In this document: one piece after another, positions 37,581-47,249 of the stretch
Position numbering within the stretch: position 1 is the first letter of the stretch
Layout: the number at the start of each line of letters is the position of its first letter
From: Kitasatospora cheerisanensis KCTC 2395
GTDB lineage: Bacteria > Actinomycetota > Actinomycetes > Streptomycetales > Streptomycetaceae
DNA length: 64,000 nucleotides
Direction of reading: 5' to 3'
Assembly: GCF_000696185.1 (NCBI RefSeq)
Contig: NZ_KK853997.1
Coordinates: 6,128,002 to 6,192,001 of the forward strand
The notes under the pieces: generated by a model
Databases searched by the model: none
Told to the model about the DNA's origin: nothing
The model's input: only the letters and a program-made list of their open reading frames with translations
Translations under genes and position numbers: made by a program

Positions 37581-40500
37581 CCGGCACGGAGCGCGAGACG
37601 GACCCGGCCGGCGGGCAGCCGGCCGGCCGCGGACGGATCGCGGTGGTCGGCATCGCCTGCCGCTACCCCGACGCGGAGAACCCCGAACAGCTGTGGCAGA
37701 ACGTGCTCGCCGGCCGCCGGGCCTTCCGCAAGCTGCCCGACGTGCGGATGCGCGCCGAGGACTACTACTCTCCCGACCCGGCCGCGCCCGACCGCTTCTA
37801 CAGCGCCAAGGCCGCCGTCATCGAGGGCTTCGAGTTCGACCGGGTCCGCCACCGCGTCGCCGGCAGCACCTTCCGCGCCACCGACATGACGCACTGGCTG
37901 GCCCTCGACACCGCCGCCCGCGCCCTGGAGGACGCCGGCTTCCCGTTCGGCGAGGGCCTGGAGGACGCCAACACCGGCGTCGTCATCGGCAACACCCTCA
38001 CCGGCGAGTTCAGCCGGGCCAACCTGATGCGCCTGCGCTGGCCGTACGTCCGCCGGACCGTCGGCGCCGCGCTGCGCGAACAGGGCTGGGACGACGAGCA
38101 GTTGAACGCCTTCCTGGACGGCCTGGAGGGCCGCTACAAGAGCGCCTTCCCGCCGATCGGCGAGGACACCCTGGCCGGCGGCCTGGCCAACACCATCGCC
38201 GGCCGGATCTGCAACCACTTCGACTTCAAGGGCGGCGGCTTCACCGTCGACGGCGCCTGCTCCTCCTCCCTGCTGTCCGTCTCCACCGCCTGCGACGCCC
38301 TGATCGACGGCCGGATGGACGTCGCCGTGGCCGGCGGCGTCGACCTCAGCATCGACCCGTTCGAGGTCATCGGCTTCGCCAAGACCGGCGCGCTCGCCAC
38401 CGGCGAGATGCGGGTCTACGACAAGGGCTCCAACGGCTTCTGGCCCGGCGAGGGCTGCGGCATGGTTGTCCTGATGCGCGACGAGGACGCCCGCGCCCAG
38501 GGCCGGTTCCGCTACGCCACCATCCCCGGCTGGGGCTACTCCTCCGACGGCAAGGGCGGCATCACCCGCCCCGAGGCCAGCGGCCACCGCCTCGCCCTGA
38601 CCCGCGCCTACCGGGCGGCCGGCTTCGGCATCGAGACGGTCGGCTACTTCGAGGGCCACGGCACCGGCACCGCCGTCGGCGACGCCACCGAACTGCGGGC
38701 CTTCTCCGAGGCCCGCCGCGCCGCCGGCGCCGAGACCCCCGCGGCGATCAGCACCGTCAAGGGCAACTTCGGCCACACCAAGGCCGCGGCCGGCGTCGCC
38801 GGACTGCTCAAGGCGATCCTGGCGGTCCGTCACCAGGTGATCCCGCCCGCCACCAGCCACGTCGACCCGCACGCCGAACTCACCGGCCCCGCACCGGCGG
38901 TGCGCGTCCCCGACCGGGCCGAACTGTGGCCCGACGGCGCGCCGATCCGGGCCGGCATCTCCTCGATGGGCTTCGGCGGCATCAACGCGCACGTCGTCGT
39001 CGAGCACGCCGACGGCGTCCGGCGCAGCGCCGTGCCCGCCGTCGCGCACCGGCTGGTCTCCTCCCGGCAGGACACCGAACTGTTCCTGCTGGACGGCGCC
39101 GACCCGGACGAACTGCGCGCCAAGGCGACCCGGCTCGCCGGGTTCGCCGCCCAGCTGTCGTACGCCGAACTCGGCGACCTCGCCGCCACCCTGCAGGCCG
39201 ACCTCGACGACCGGCCGCTGCGCGCCGCCGTGCTGGCCTCCTCGCCCGAGCAGGCCGTCGAACGGTTCACCGGGCTGGTGCAGCTGCTCGACTCCGGGGC
39301 CCGCTCCGCGCTCGGCACCGCCCAGGGGATCTACCTCGGCAGCGCCGGCCGGGCGCCCCGGATCGGCTTCCTGTTCCCGGGCCAGGGCGCCGGCCGGCGC
39401 GGCGACGGCGGGGCGCTGCGCCGCCGCTTCGCCCCCGTCCAGGAGCTGTACGCGCGGCTCGGCCTGCCCGTCGACGGCGACCAGGTCGCCACCGACGTCG
39501 CCCAGCCCCGCATCGTCGCCGCCTCGGTGGCCGGCCTGCGGGTGCTGGAGCGGCTCGGCATCGAGGCGGTCCGGGCCACCGGCCACAGCCTCGGCGAGCT
39601 CACCGCCCTGCACTGGGCGGGCGCCATGGACCAGGACACCGTGCTGCGGGCGGCCGCCGCCCGCGGCCGGATCATGGCCACCGCGAGCGACGGCGGCGGC
39701 GCGATGGCGGCGCTGGCCACCACCCCGGCGCTCGCCGAGGCGCTGATCGTCGGCGAGCCGGTCGTCATCGCCGGCTACAACAGCCCTGGCCAGACCGTGG
39801 TCTCCGGCCCGGCCGCGGCGGTCGAGCGGGTCTGCGCGCTCGCCGAGCAGCAGGGCGTCGGCGTCGGACGCGTCCACGTCTCGCACGCCTTCCACTCGCC
39901 GGCCGTCGCCCCGGCCGCGGCCGGACTGGCCGAGCACCTGGCGCAGGAGGCGTTCGGCGCGGTCGGCGACGGCCTGGTCTCCACCGTCACCGGCGAGCTG
40001 CTGCCCGCCGACACCGACGTGGTGGACCTGCTGACCCGTCAGGTCGTCCAGCCGGTGCGCTTCACCGAGGCGTTGCAGGCGATGGCCGGCCAGGTCGACC
40101 TGCTGATCGAGGTCGGCCCCGGGCAGATCCTCAAGTCGCTGGCCGCCGACGTCCTGCCCGCGGTGCCCGCCGTCGCCACCGACGCCGACGCCGTGTCGCT
40201 GGGCGGGCTGCTCGGCGCCGTCGCCGCCGCCTGGACGATGGGCGCGCCGGTCCGGCACGAGCAGCTGTTCGCCGACCGCTTCACCCGGCCGCTGCCGCTC
40301 GACAAGGAGTTCCGGTTCTTCGCCAGCCCCTGCGAGGCGGGCGGCGAGGACTTCGTGCTGGAGCGCACCGCCCAGCAGGCGGCGGCGCAGCCGGCTGCCA
40401 CCGCCGCCGGCCCCGCCGCGGCCCGCGCCGAGGAGGGCGCCTCCAGCCTGGAGGTGCTGATCCGGCTGGCCGCCGAACGGGCCGAACTGCCCGTCGACAC

Positions 40501-43453
40501 CGTCGACCCGTCCGCGAACCCGCTGGACGAGCTGCACCTGAGCTCCATCACGGTCGGCCAGATCATGAACCAGGCCGCCCAGGAACTCGGCATCTCCGCC
40601 CCGATGGTCACCACCGCCTTCGCCACTTCCACCCTCGGCCAACTCGCCGAACTGCTCGACGAGTTGGCGCAGCAGTCGCCGGACGCCGGCCGCCAGCCGG
40701 CCGCCGCGGCCGGAGTGGCGCCCTGGGTCCGCCCGTTCGAGGTCGACCTCACCGAGACCGCCCCGCCCGCCCCCGCGGCCGGACCCGGCGGCCACTGGGA
40801 GGTCTTCGCCACCGACCGGCACCCGCTCGCCGCCCCGCTCGCCGAGCAGCTCACCGCCACCGGCCCCGGCGACGGCGTCCTGCTCGCCCTGCCCCGCGAC
40901 TGCGACCAGCGCCACCTCGGCCTGATGCTGGCCGCCGCCCGCGCCGCACTCGACCCGGCCCGGCGCGCCGCCGGCACCCGGCTCGTCGCGGTCGGCGACC
41001 GCCGGGGCGCGGCCGGCCTCGCCAAGACCCTCCACCTGGAGGCCCCCGACATCCCCGTCACCGTCGTCACCCTGCCCGTCGCCGACGACCTGCCGGCCGA
41101 GGAGGCCGAGCGGATCGCCGCCCGGATCGCCGCCGACACCGCCGCCACCACCGCCTTCGCGGAGGTGCACTACGACGCCGACGGCACCCGCCGGGTGCCG
41201 GTGCTGCGCGCCGTCGACCTGCGGCCCGACCCCGACCACCAGGCGCTCGGCCCGCAGGACGTCCTGCTGGTCACCGGCGGCGGCAAGGGCATCACCGCCG
41301 AGTGCGCCATCGCGCTGGCCGGCGCCCACGGCGCGGCGATCGGCCTGCTCGGCCGCTCCGACCCCGCCCGCGACACCGAACTCGCCGACAACCTGGCCCG
41401 GATGACGGCCGCCGGCCTGCGCGTGCACTACGCCCGCGCCGACGTCACCTCCGCCGACCAGGTCAAGGCCGCCGTCGCCGAGATCGCCCGCGAACTCGGC
41501 CCCGTCACCGGCCTGCTGCACGGCGCCGGCCGCAACGAGCCGCAGTCGCTCGCCACCCTCGACGAGTCCGCGTTCCGCCGCACCCTCGCCACCAAGATCG
41601 ACGGCGTGGAGGCCGTCCTGGCCGCCGTCGACCCGGCCGCGCTGCGCCTGTTCGTCACCTTCGGCAGCATCATCGGCCGGGCCGGGCTGCGCGGCGAGGC
41701 CGACTACGCGACCGCCAACGACTGGCTGACCGAGCTGACCGTCCGCTTCCAGCAGGACTACCCGGACTGCCGCTGCCTGGCCCTGGAGTGGTCGGTCTGG
41801 TCCGGCGCCGGCATGGGCGAGCGGCTCGGCGTCCTGGAGGCGCTGGTCCGCGAGGGCATCGAGCCGATCCCCGCCGACGACGGCGTGGCCCTGCTCGGCC
41901 GGCTGCTCGGCACCCCCGGCACCGCCCCGGCGCTGGTGGTGATGGGCCGCGCCGGCGGCCTGCCGACGATCAGCCTGGAGCGCAGCGAACTGCCGCTGCT
42001 GCGCTTCCTGGAGCGCCCCCAGGTGCACTACCCCGGTATCGAGCTGGTGGTGGACGCCGAACTCACCGGCGGCGGCGACCGCTACCTGCCCGACCACCTG
42101 CTCGACGGCGACCTGCTGTTCCCCGCCGTCCTCGGCATGGAGGCGATGACCCAGGCGGCCACCGCGCTGACCGGCCGTCAGGGCACGCCGGTGCTGGAGG
42201 ACATGGAGTTCCTGCGGCCCATCGTCGTCCCGGTGAGCGGCGCCACCACCCTGCGGGTGGCCGTCCTCGCCACCGGGCCCGACACCGTGGAGGCGGTGCT
42301 GCGCAGCAGCGAGACCGGCTTCCGGGCCGACCACTTCCGGGCCGTGCTGCGCTTCGGCGTCCCGCGCCCGGAGGCCGAGCCGGCGCCGGTCGGCGAGGAC
42401 GTGCCGCGGGTGCCGCTGACGCCCGGCGAGATGTACGGGCCGGTGCTGTTCCAGGGCGACCGCTTCCAGCGGCTGCTCGCCTACCGGGACCTCGCCGCCA
42501 AGCACTGCCTCGCCGAGATCGACGACACCCCGCGCACCGACTGGTTCGCCGGCTACCACTCCGGCGACCTGCTGCTCGCCGACCCGGGCACCCGCGACGC
42601 GCTGATGCACTCCATCCAGGCGTGCGTCCCCGACGCGACCCTGCTGCCGGTCAGCGTCGGGCGGCTGCACCTGGCCGACGCCGACGCCGCCCGCACCGGC
42701 CGGCTGCTGTTCCTGGACGCCCGCGAGCGCTCCCGGGACGGCGACAGCTACCTGTACGACCTGGCCGTCCGCGACGAGGCGGGCGCGACGGTGGAGAGCT
42801 GGGACGGCCTGCTGCTGCGGGCGGTGCGCAAGCAGGACGGCTCCGGGCCGTGGCTGCCCGCCCTGCTCGGACCGTTCCTGGAGCGGCGGGTCGAGGAGGC
42901 GTTCGGCCACCCGGTGCGCTGCGTGGTGCTGCCGGGCGGCGAGGACTCGGGGGCCTCGGTCGCCGACCGGCGCCGGCGCACCGCCGAGGCGGCGAGCTGG
43001 GCGCTCGGCCGGACCACCGAGGTGCACCACCGCCCCGACGGCCGGCCCGAACTGGCCGACGGGCGGCGGATCTCCTCCTCGCACGCGGCCGGCGTCACCT
43101 TCACCGTGGTCGCCGAGGAGACCGTCGCCTGCGACGTCGAGACGGCCGCCGGGCGCACCGCCGAGGAGTGGGCGGGGCTGCTGGGCGCGGACGGCGCGGC
43201 GCTCGCCGAACTGCTGGCCGCCGAACGCGGCGAGCCGTACGGCACCGCCGCGACCCGGGTGTGGGGCGCGGTGGAGACGCTGCGCAAGGCGGGCCGCGCG
43301 GTGGCGCAGCTCGGCCTGGACGACGCCCCCGGGCTGCCGGCCGGCTGGGTGGCGCTGCGCGGCGGCGCGCACCGGATCGTGAGCTTCGTGACGGCCCTGG
43401 ACGGCGTCGCCGACCCGGTGGTCTTCACCGTCCTGACGGGAGGCGCCCGGTGA
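37577..43453 (+). CDS. pksE: Iterative enediyne polyketide synthase PksE
   Basis: 1958 residues, the normal size of enediyne PKSs. Domains in order: KS (active Cys228 in DGACSSSLL, His361 in EGHGTGT, His400 in FGHTKAAAG); AT (Ser671 in GHSLGE); ACP near 960-1030 (LDELHLSSITVGQI, carrier Ser990; family members usually have LNS where this has LSS); KR near 1225-1440 (VTGGGKGITAECA, Tyr1377 in EADYATAN); DH near 1490-1640 (His1507 and Pro1516 in HLLDGDLLFP); C-terminal phosphopantetheinyl transferase (ISSSHAAGVTF, VACDVETA, WGAVETLRKAG). It makes a linear polyene from malonyl-CoA. GTG start overlaps unbU and TGA overlaps the thioesterase start, so expression is coupled. Confidence 0.97.
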   Translation: MTGTERETDPAGGQPAGRGRIAVVGIACRYPDAENPEQLWQNVLAGRRAFRKLPDVRMRAEDYYSPDPAAPDRFYSAKAAVIEGFEFDRVRHRVAGSTFRATDMTHWLALDTAARALEDAGFPFGEGLEDANTGVVIGNTLTGEFSRANLMRLRWPYVRRTVGAALREQGWDDEQLNAFLDGLEGRYKSAFPPIGEDTLAGGLANTIAGRICNHFDFKGGGFTVDGACSSSLLSVSTACDALIDGRMDVAVAGGVDLSIDPFEVIGFAKTGALATGEMRVYDKGSNGFWPGEGCGMVVLMRDEDARAQGRFRYATIPGWGYSSDGKGGITRPEASGHRLALTRAYRAAGFGIETVGYFEGHGTGTAVGDATELRAFSEARRAAGAETPAAISTVKGNFGHTKAAAGVAGLLKAILAVRHQVIPPATSHVDPHAELTGPAPAVRVPDRAELWPDGAPIRAGISSMGFGGINAHVVVEHADGVRRSAVPAVAHRLVSSRQDTELFLLDGADPDELRAKATRLAGFAAQLSYAELGDLAATLQADLDDRPLRAAVLASSPEQAVERFTGLVQLLDSGARSALGTAQGIYLGSAGRAPRIGFLFPGQGAGRRGDGGALRRRFAPVQELYARLGLPVDGDQVATDVAQPRIVAASVAGLRVLERLGIEAVRATGHSLGELTALHWAGAMDQDTVLRAAAARGRIMATASDGGGAMAALATTPALAEALIVGEPVVIAGYNSPGQTVVSGPAAAVERVCALAEQQGVGVGRVHVSHAFHSPAVAPAAAGLAEHLAQEAFGAVGDGLVSTVTGELLPADTDVVDLLTRQVVQPVRFTEALQAMAGQVDLLIEVGPGQILKSLAADVLPAVPAVATDADAVSLGGLLGAVAAAWTMGAPVRHEQLFADRFTRPLPLDKEFRFFASPCEAGGEDFVLERTAQQAAAQPAATAAGPAAARAEEGASSLEVLIRLAAERAELPVDTVDPSANPLDELHLSSITVGQIMNQAAQELGISAPMVTTAFATSTLGQLAELLDELAQQSPDAGRQPAAAAGVAPWVRPFEVDLTETAPPAPAAGPGGHWEVFATDRHPLAAPLAEQLTATGPGDGVLLALPRDCDQRHLGLMLAAARAALDPARRAAGTRLVAVGDRRGAAGLAKTLHLEAPDIPVTVVTLPVADDLPAEEAERIAARIAADTAATTAFAEVHYDADGTRRVPVLRAVDLRPDPDHQALGPQDVLLVTGGGKGITAECAIALAGAHGAAIGLLGRSDPARDTELADNLARMTAAGLRVHYARADVTSADQVKAAVAEIARELGPVTGLLHGAGRNEPQSLATLDESAFRRTLATKIDGVEAVLAAVDPAALRLFVTFGSIIGRAGLRGEADYATANDWLTELTVRFQQDYPDCRCLALEWSVWSGAGMGERLGVLEALVREGIEPIPADDGVALLGRLLGTPGTAPALVVMGRAGGLPTISLERSELPLLRFLERPQVHYPGIELVVDAELTGGGDRYLPDHLLDGDLLFPAVLGMEAMTQAATALTGRQGTPVLEDMEFLRPIVVPVSGATTLRVAVLATGPDTVEAVLRSSETGFRADHFRAVLRFGVPRPEAEPAPVGEDVPRVPLTPGEMYGPVLFQGDRFQRLLAYRDLAAKHCLAEIDDTPRTDWFAGYHSGDLLLADPGTRDALMHSIQACVPDATLLPVSVGRLHLADADAARTGRLLFLDARERSRDGDSYLYDLAVRDEAGATVESWDGLLLRAVRKQDGSGPWLPALLGPFLERRVEEAFGHPVRCVVLPGGEDSGASVADRRRRTAEAASWALGRTTEVHHRPDGRPELADGRRISSSHAAGVTFTVVAEETVACDVETAAGRTAEEWAGLLGADGAALAELLAAERGEPYGTAATRVWGAVETLRKAGRAVAQLGLDDAPGLPAGWVALRGGAHRIVSFVTALDGVADPVVFTVLTGGAR

Positions 43454-43926
43454 CCGCACCGGACTACTACGAGTACCGGCACCTGGTGGGCTTCGAGGAG
43501 ACCAACCTGGTCGGCAACGTCTACTACGTCAACTACCTGCGCTGGCAGGGCCGTTGCCGGGAGATGTTCCTGCTGGAGAAGGCCCCCGAGGTGCTCGCCG
43601 ACGTTCGCGGCGACCTGAAGCTGTTCACCCTCAAGGTGGACTGCGAGTTCTTCGCCGAGATCACCGCCTTCGACGAGCTGTCCATCCGGATGCGGCTCGC
43701 CGACCTCACCCAGACCCAGGTCGCGTTCACCTTCGACTACGTCAAGATCGCCCCGGACGGCGCCGAGTACCTGGTCGCCCGCGGGCAGCAGCGGGTCGCC
43801 TGCATGCGCGGCCCGAACACCGACACCCGGCCGACCAGGGTGCCCGAGCCGCTGCGGCTCGCCCTGGAGCCCTACGCCGTCGCCGCGACGGCGCCCGTCC
43901 TGACCGGCACCACCACCGTGGGGTGA
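43450..43926 (+). CDS. Enediyne hotdog thioesterase (CalE7/SgcE10/DynE7 type)
   Basis: 158 residues from GTG 43450. The sequence YEYRHLVGFEETNLVGNVYY, then NYLRWQGRCREMFL, and LKVDCEFFAEITAFDELSIR are hallmarks of the enediyne polyene thioesterases. The Asn, Tyr and Arg around NLVGNVYYVNYLRWQGR form the active-site region of these hotdog enzymes, which lack the usual acidic nucleophile. It hydrolyses the polyene from the PksE carrier domain, giving heptaene-type or methyl-ketone products in characterised systems. Fourth gene of the cassette, coupled to pksE by a GTGA overlap. Confidence 0.96.
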   Translation: MTAPDYYEYRHLVGFEETNLVGNVYYVNYLRWQGRCREMFLLEKAPEVLADVRGDLKLFTLKVDCEFFAEITAFDELSIRMRLADLTQTQVAFTFDYVKIAPDGAEYLVARGQQRVACMRGPNTDTRPTRVPEPLRLALEPYAVAATAPVLTGTTTVG

Positions 43927-43931
43927 TCGCC

Positions 43932-44501
43932 ATGTCCTCCTTCCCGTCCGCGTCCGCGCCGCTGCCCGGCTCGCTCGACCTGCCCCCGCTGCCGGTGGAG
44001 GCGCCCGAGGCCGACCTGCACGACCCCCGGGAGCTGCGCGGGGTGCTGGGGCGCTTCGCCACCGGCGTCACCGTGCTGACCGCCGGGCGGGACGTCCCGT
44101 GCGGCATGACGGCGAACTCCTTCACGTCCGTCTCGCTGGAACCGGCGCAGGTGCTGGTGTGCGTGGTGAAGTCGGCGGCGGTCCACGCGGCCGTGCTGGC
44201 CGAGGGGGCGTTCGCGGTGTCGGTGCTGGCCCGGGACCAGGAGTGGGTGGCGCGGCACTTCGCCGACCGCCGGCGCCCGCGCGGGCCGCGGGAGTTCGAG
44301 GGGATCGGCCACACCCGGGGCCGGCACACCGGGGCGCCCGTGCTCGACCACGTCCAGGCGTGGCTGGAGTGCCGGCTGGCCGACGTCCACGAGGGAGGTG
44401 ACCACACCATCTTCGTCGGCACCGTGCTCGGCGCGGGCCGCTCCACCGGCGGCGACCCGCTGCTGTTCCACGGCGGCGCCTTCGCCCGGCTCGCCGGCTG
44501 A
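43932..44501 (+). CDS. Flavin reductase (HpaC/SgcE6-like)
   Basis: 189 residues from ATG 43932; an in-frame GTG at 43923 would overlap the thioesterase stop by 4 bp like the other genes here, and may be the true start. The domain is a flavin reductase-like split barrel: LRGVLGRFATGVTVLTAGRD, GMTANSFTSVSLEPAQVLVC, FAVSVLARDQEWVARHFADR and the end HTIFVGTVLGAG, DPLLFHGGAFARLAG. It reduces FMN/FAD with NAD(P)H and passes it to a monooxygenase. Enediyne clusters usually encode such an E6-type reductase. Last gene of the unbV operon. Confidence 0.92.
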   Translation: MSSFPSASAPLPGSLDLPPLPVEAPEADLHDPRELRGVLGRFATGVTVLTAGRDVPCGMTANSFTSVSLEPAQVLVCVVKSAAVHAAVLAEGAFAVSVLARDQEWVARHFADRRRPRGPREFEGIGHTRGRHTGAPVLDHVQAWLECRLADVHEGGDHTIFVGTVLGAGRSTGGDPLLFHGGAFARLAG

Positions 44502-44520
44502 CGGCACGCCTCCCCACCGA

Positions 44521-44546
44521 CGCCCGGCCACCTCCCCGGCCGGGCG
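44521..44546 (+). terminator. Hairpin after flavin reductase
   Basis: CGCCCGGCC (44521-44529) pairs with GGCCGGGCG (44538-44546), 20 bp after the stop; ends the enediyne operon. Confidence 0.6.
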
Positions 44547-44602
44547 TTCGGCGTGCCCGCGCACCGGCCGCGCGGGCGCGAAGCGCTGTGCGCGGGACAC
44601 CG

Positions 44603-44641
44603 GAAGGGGCCCGGACCGCTGTCGGCGGTCCGGGCCCCTTC
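44603..44641. terminator. 17-bp hairpin between convergent flavin reductase and P450 genes
   Basis: 44603-44619 pairs perfectly with 44625-44641 around loop TGTCG, 13 bp from the P450 stop on the minus strand. Likely the main terminator of the unbL-P450 transcript and a backup for the opposite operon. Confidence 0.8.
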
Positions 44642-44653
44642 GGGTCGGGGCGG

Positions 44654-46049
44654 TCAGTCGCGCGGCCGCACCGTCATCGGCAGGCCGCCCTTGACGCGCA
44701 GGGTCAGCATCGGCTCGGCCCGCACCCGGTGGCCGGCCGGTACCGACAGCCGCAGCCGGCGCAGCAGGACGACCAGCACCACGGTGGCCTCCAGCAGGCC
44801 CAGGCTGCTGCCCACGCAGACCCGCGGGCCGGCGCCGAACGGCACGTAGGCGTAGCGGTGGCGGCCGGCCGCGCGGCCCTTGGCGAAGCGCTCCGGGTCG
44901 AAGCGGTCCGGCTCGTCCCAGAACTCCGGGTGGCGGTGCAGGGTGTACGGGCAGAGCACGACGTCGGCGCCGGCGGGTACCCGGTAGCCGCCGATCTCGT
45001 CCTCGGCGAGCGCCTTGCGGGGCAGCAGCCAGACGGCCGGGTACAGGCGCATCACCTCCTGCAGGACCATCGAGGTGTAGGTCAGCCGGTGCATGTCCTC
45101 GATGGTGGGCAGCCGGTCGCCGAGCACCTCGTCGACCTCGGCGCGGAGCCGGTCGCCGACCTCGGGGTGCCGGTCGAGCAGGTACAGGGTCCAGCTGAGG
45201 GTGCTGGCCGTGGTGTCGTGGCCGGCCAGCAGCAGGGTGACGAGTTCGTCGCGCATCCGGGCCCGCCGGGCGGCCGGGTCGCGTTCGTCGGCGGTGGCGT
45301 CGACGAGCCGGGACAGCACGTCGTCGCGGGTGCCGTCGGAGGCGGGCCGACGGCGGCGTTCGTCGGCCAGTGCGGCGACGATCCGGTCCAGTTCGGCGCG
45401 GGCCTTGCGGAACCGCAGCTGGAGCGGCAGCGGCACCCAGGAGGGCACCGAACTGAGGCTCATCATCTCGAAGATGGCCTGGTCCTGGACGATCTCGAAG
45501 GCCTCGCCGATGGACTCGTACGCGCCGAGGTCGGCGTCCAGCAGGGTGCGGCCGAGCACGCCGAGGGTGAGCGAGGTCATCTCCTGCCGGATGTCCACCG
45601 GGCCGGTGCCGGCGGTGCGGCGCAGCCGTTCGGCGAGCGCCGCCGCCTCCTCGGCGATGACGCCGGCCTGCCGGTTGATCCGGCGGGCCTGGAACACCGG
45701 CTGGATCACCTTGCGCTGGGCGCGCCACAGTTCGCCCTCGCTGGTCAGCAGGCCGTCGCCGAGGGCGCGCCGGGCGTGCACCAGGCCGATGCCCTTGTGG
45801 TAGTTGGCGCTGTTGTCGGTGAGCACCCGGCGGACGTGGTCGGGGTGGTTGAAGAAGTACAGGGTCTTCGGGCCGAGCGGCAGGCGCACCGCGTCGCCGT
45901 AGGCGGCGGCCGCGTCGGTCATCACGGTCAGCCGGTCGGCGGCCATCCGGGCCAGCAGCACGGGGGTGGCGGCCCGGGACGGCCGGGGGCCGCCGGTCGG
46001 AGGCGCCGCGCGGCCGGGCCGCGGCCGGGGCGGGTTCGGCGGCGGTCAT
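44654..46049 (-). CDS. Cytochrome P450, apparent one-base frameshift near the N-terminus
   Basis: The large open frame runs from GTG 45961 (about 435 residues). It has the I-helix oxygen site LAGHDTTAST, the ExxR helix LQEVMRLYP, the meander DRFDPERFAKG and the heme loop FGAGPRVCVGSSLG with the Cys ligand. An ATG at 46049, overlapping the unbL stop by 4 bp (ATGA), opens a different frame encoding TAAEPAPAAARPRGASDRRP and PGRHP; removing one C from the CCCCC run at 45962-45966 joins it to VLLARMAADR, giving a normal P450 start. So the gene is probably translated from 46049. It is paired with unbL and could oxidise the enediyne core or another intermediate. Confidence 0.9.
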
Positions 46050-47029
46050 GTGCGGGCCCCGGAGGCGCCGCTGACGATCCGTTCGGAGATGGCGCGCCGC
46101 CACACCTCGTACGCGGTCTCGGCGCCGTCGACGGCCGGCCGCGGCCGGGCCTGGGTGCACACCGCGGCGGCCTGCTGCGGGGTGAGGCCGCAGAGCACCG
46201 CGGTGGCGGCCTCGGCGTGCTCGGTGAGCAGCCCGGCCTCGATCCGGGCGGTGGCGGCGAACGCCGCGCCCTGGGCGAGCTGCGGGCGGTGCGGGCCGGC
46301 CCGGTCGAGCAGCAGCCGCAGTTCGGCGTCGGTGGCGCCGGCGGCGTAGCAGGCGGCCAGGCCGACGCCGGCCCACAGGTCGGGGTGCCGGTCGGCCTGG
46401 TAGCCGTCGACCAGGTCGGCGACCACGGCCGGGTCGGTGCCGCCGATGAACCACAGGGCGCGGCCGATGCCCTGGTCGATGGCGTGCCCGGCGTAGCCGC
46501 GGGTCTCGTCGCCGGGCCACGGGAAGGCGGTTTCCCGGTGGTGCTCGTGCACGTACCGCGCGGTGCGGAAGTACGCCTGGTGGAAGCCGTACCCGTCCAG
46601 GGCGAGCCAGCGCAGCAGCGGGTCGGCGGGGGCGATGGCCGCCCAGCGGAAGCGGGGGAGCCGGGCCATCGCCCAGCCGACGCCGACGTGCACCATGTAG
46701 TCGTGCGGCGCGCCGTGGCCCGCCAGGAACTCCGCGACCCGGCCGCTGCCGGGCAGCGGCAGGCCGTCCAGCATGGCCAGGCCCATGGCCGCGCCCTCGT
46801 AGGCGAAGCCCCGGTAGCGGACCGGGATCCGCTCCAGCCGCCGGTGCGCCTCGTTCTGGTCGCGCGCCTCGACGGCGATCGCGTAGCCGTCCAGGAAGGT
46901 CCCGCCGACGGTCTCCAGGTTGGTCCGCGCGGCTTCGTCCTTGAGGTGGAAACCCCTGGTGGACAACTTCGTCTCGTTGTGGCTCGGTGTCAACAGGCGC
47001 CGTCGTGCCGCCCGCCAGCCTCCGCTCAT
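46046..47029 (-). CDS. unbL: Enediyne biosynthesis protein UnbL (DUF1702)
   Basis: 327 residues from ATG 47029 with GGAGG 5 bp upstream. The sequence has the DUF1702 pattern: RRLLTPSHNETKLSTRGFHL, LETVGGTFLDGYAIAVEA, RGFAYEGAAMGLAMLDGL, HDYMVHVGVGWAMARLP, LALDGYGFHQAYFRTARY, GQ-type DQGIGRALWFIGGTDP and DLWAGVGLAACYAAGA. UnbL is one of the five conserved enediyne warhead genes, with no established activity. Here it is on the opposite strand from unbV-unbU-pksE-TE and coupled to a P450, so the cassette is complete but split into two convergent operons. No membrane segment; cytoplasmic. Confidence 0.92.
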   Translation of the reverse strand: MSGGWRAARRRLLTPSHNETKLSTRGFHLKDEAARTNLETVGGTFLDGYAIAVEARDQNEAHRRLERIPVRYRGFAYEGAAMGLAMLDGLPLPGSGRVAEFLAGHGAPHDYMVHVGVGWAMARLPRFRWAAIAPADPLLRWLALDGYGFHQAYFRTARYVHEHHRETAFPWPGDETRGYAGHAIDQGIGRALWFIGGTDPAVVADLVDGYQADRHPDLWAGVGLAACYAAGATDAELRLLLDRAGPHRPQLAQGAAFAATARIEAGLLTEHAEAATAVLCGLTPQQAAAVCTQARPRPAVDGAETAYEVWRRAISERIVSGASGART

Positions 47030-47249
47030 CACTGCCTCCAGCCCGCCGCGCGCCCGGATGGCCGCAGCTCTCCGGTTACATGCTTCGGGCCCCGGGGAGG
47101 CGAGGGCTTCTCCGAGTGTGCCGATGCCGGGCAACACGGAAGTAGTCACCGGCCCGGGCGGATCCACGACACTCTGTCACGCCCCGCGCGCACCCCCTTT
47201 CCTGACACGCCCTCAGGAGCGACCCTCCGTGAGCTGAGGAGACCCCACC

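Noticed and set aside
37412..43459. A 2015-residue open frame antisense to pksE
   Set aside because: Shadow frame of very GC-rich coding DNA; biased Gly/Ala/Asp/Arg composition, no motifs, and the plus strand holds a complete PKS.
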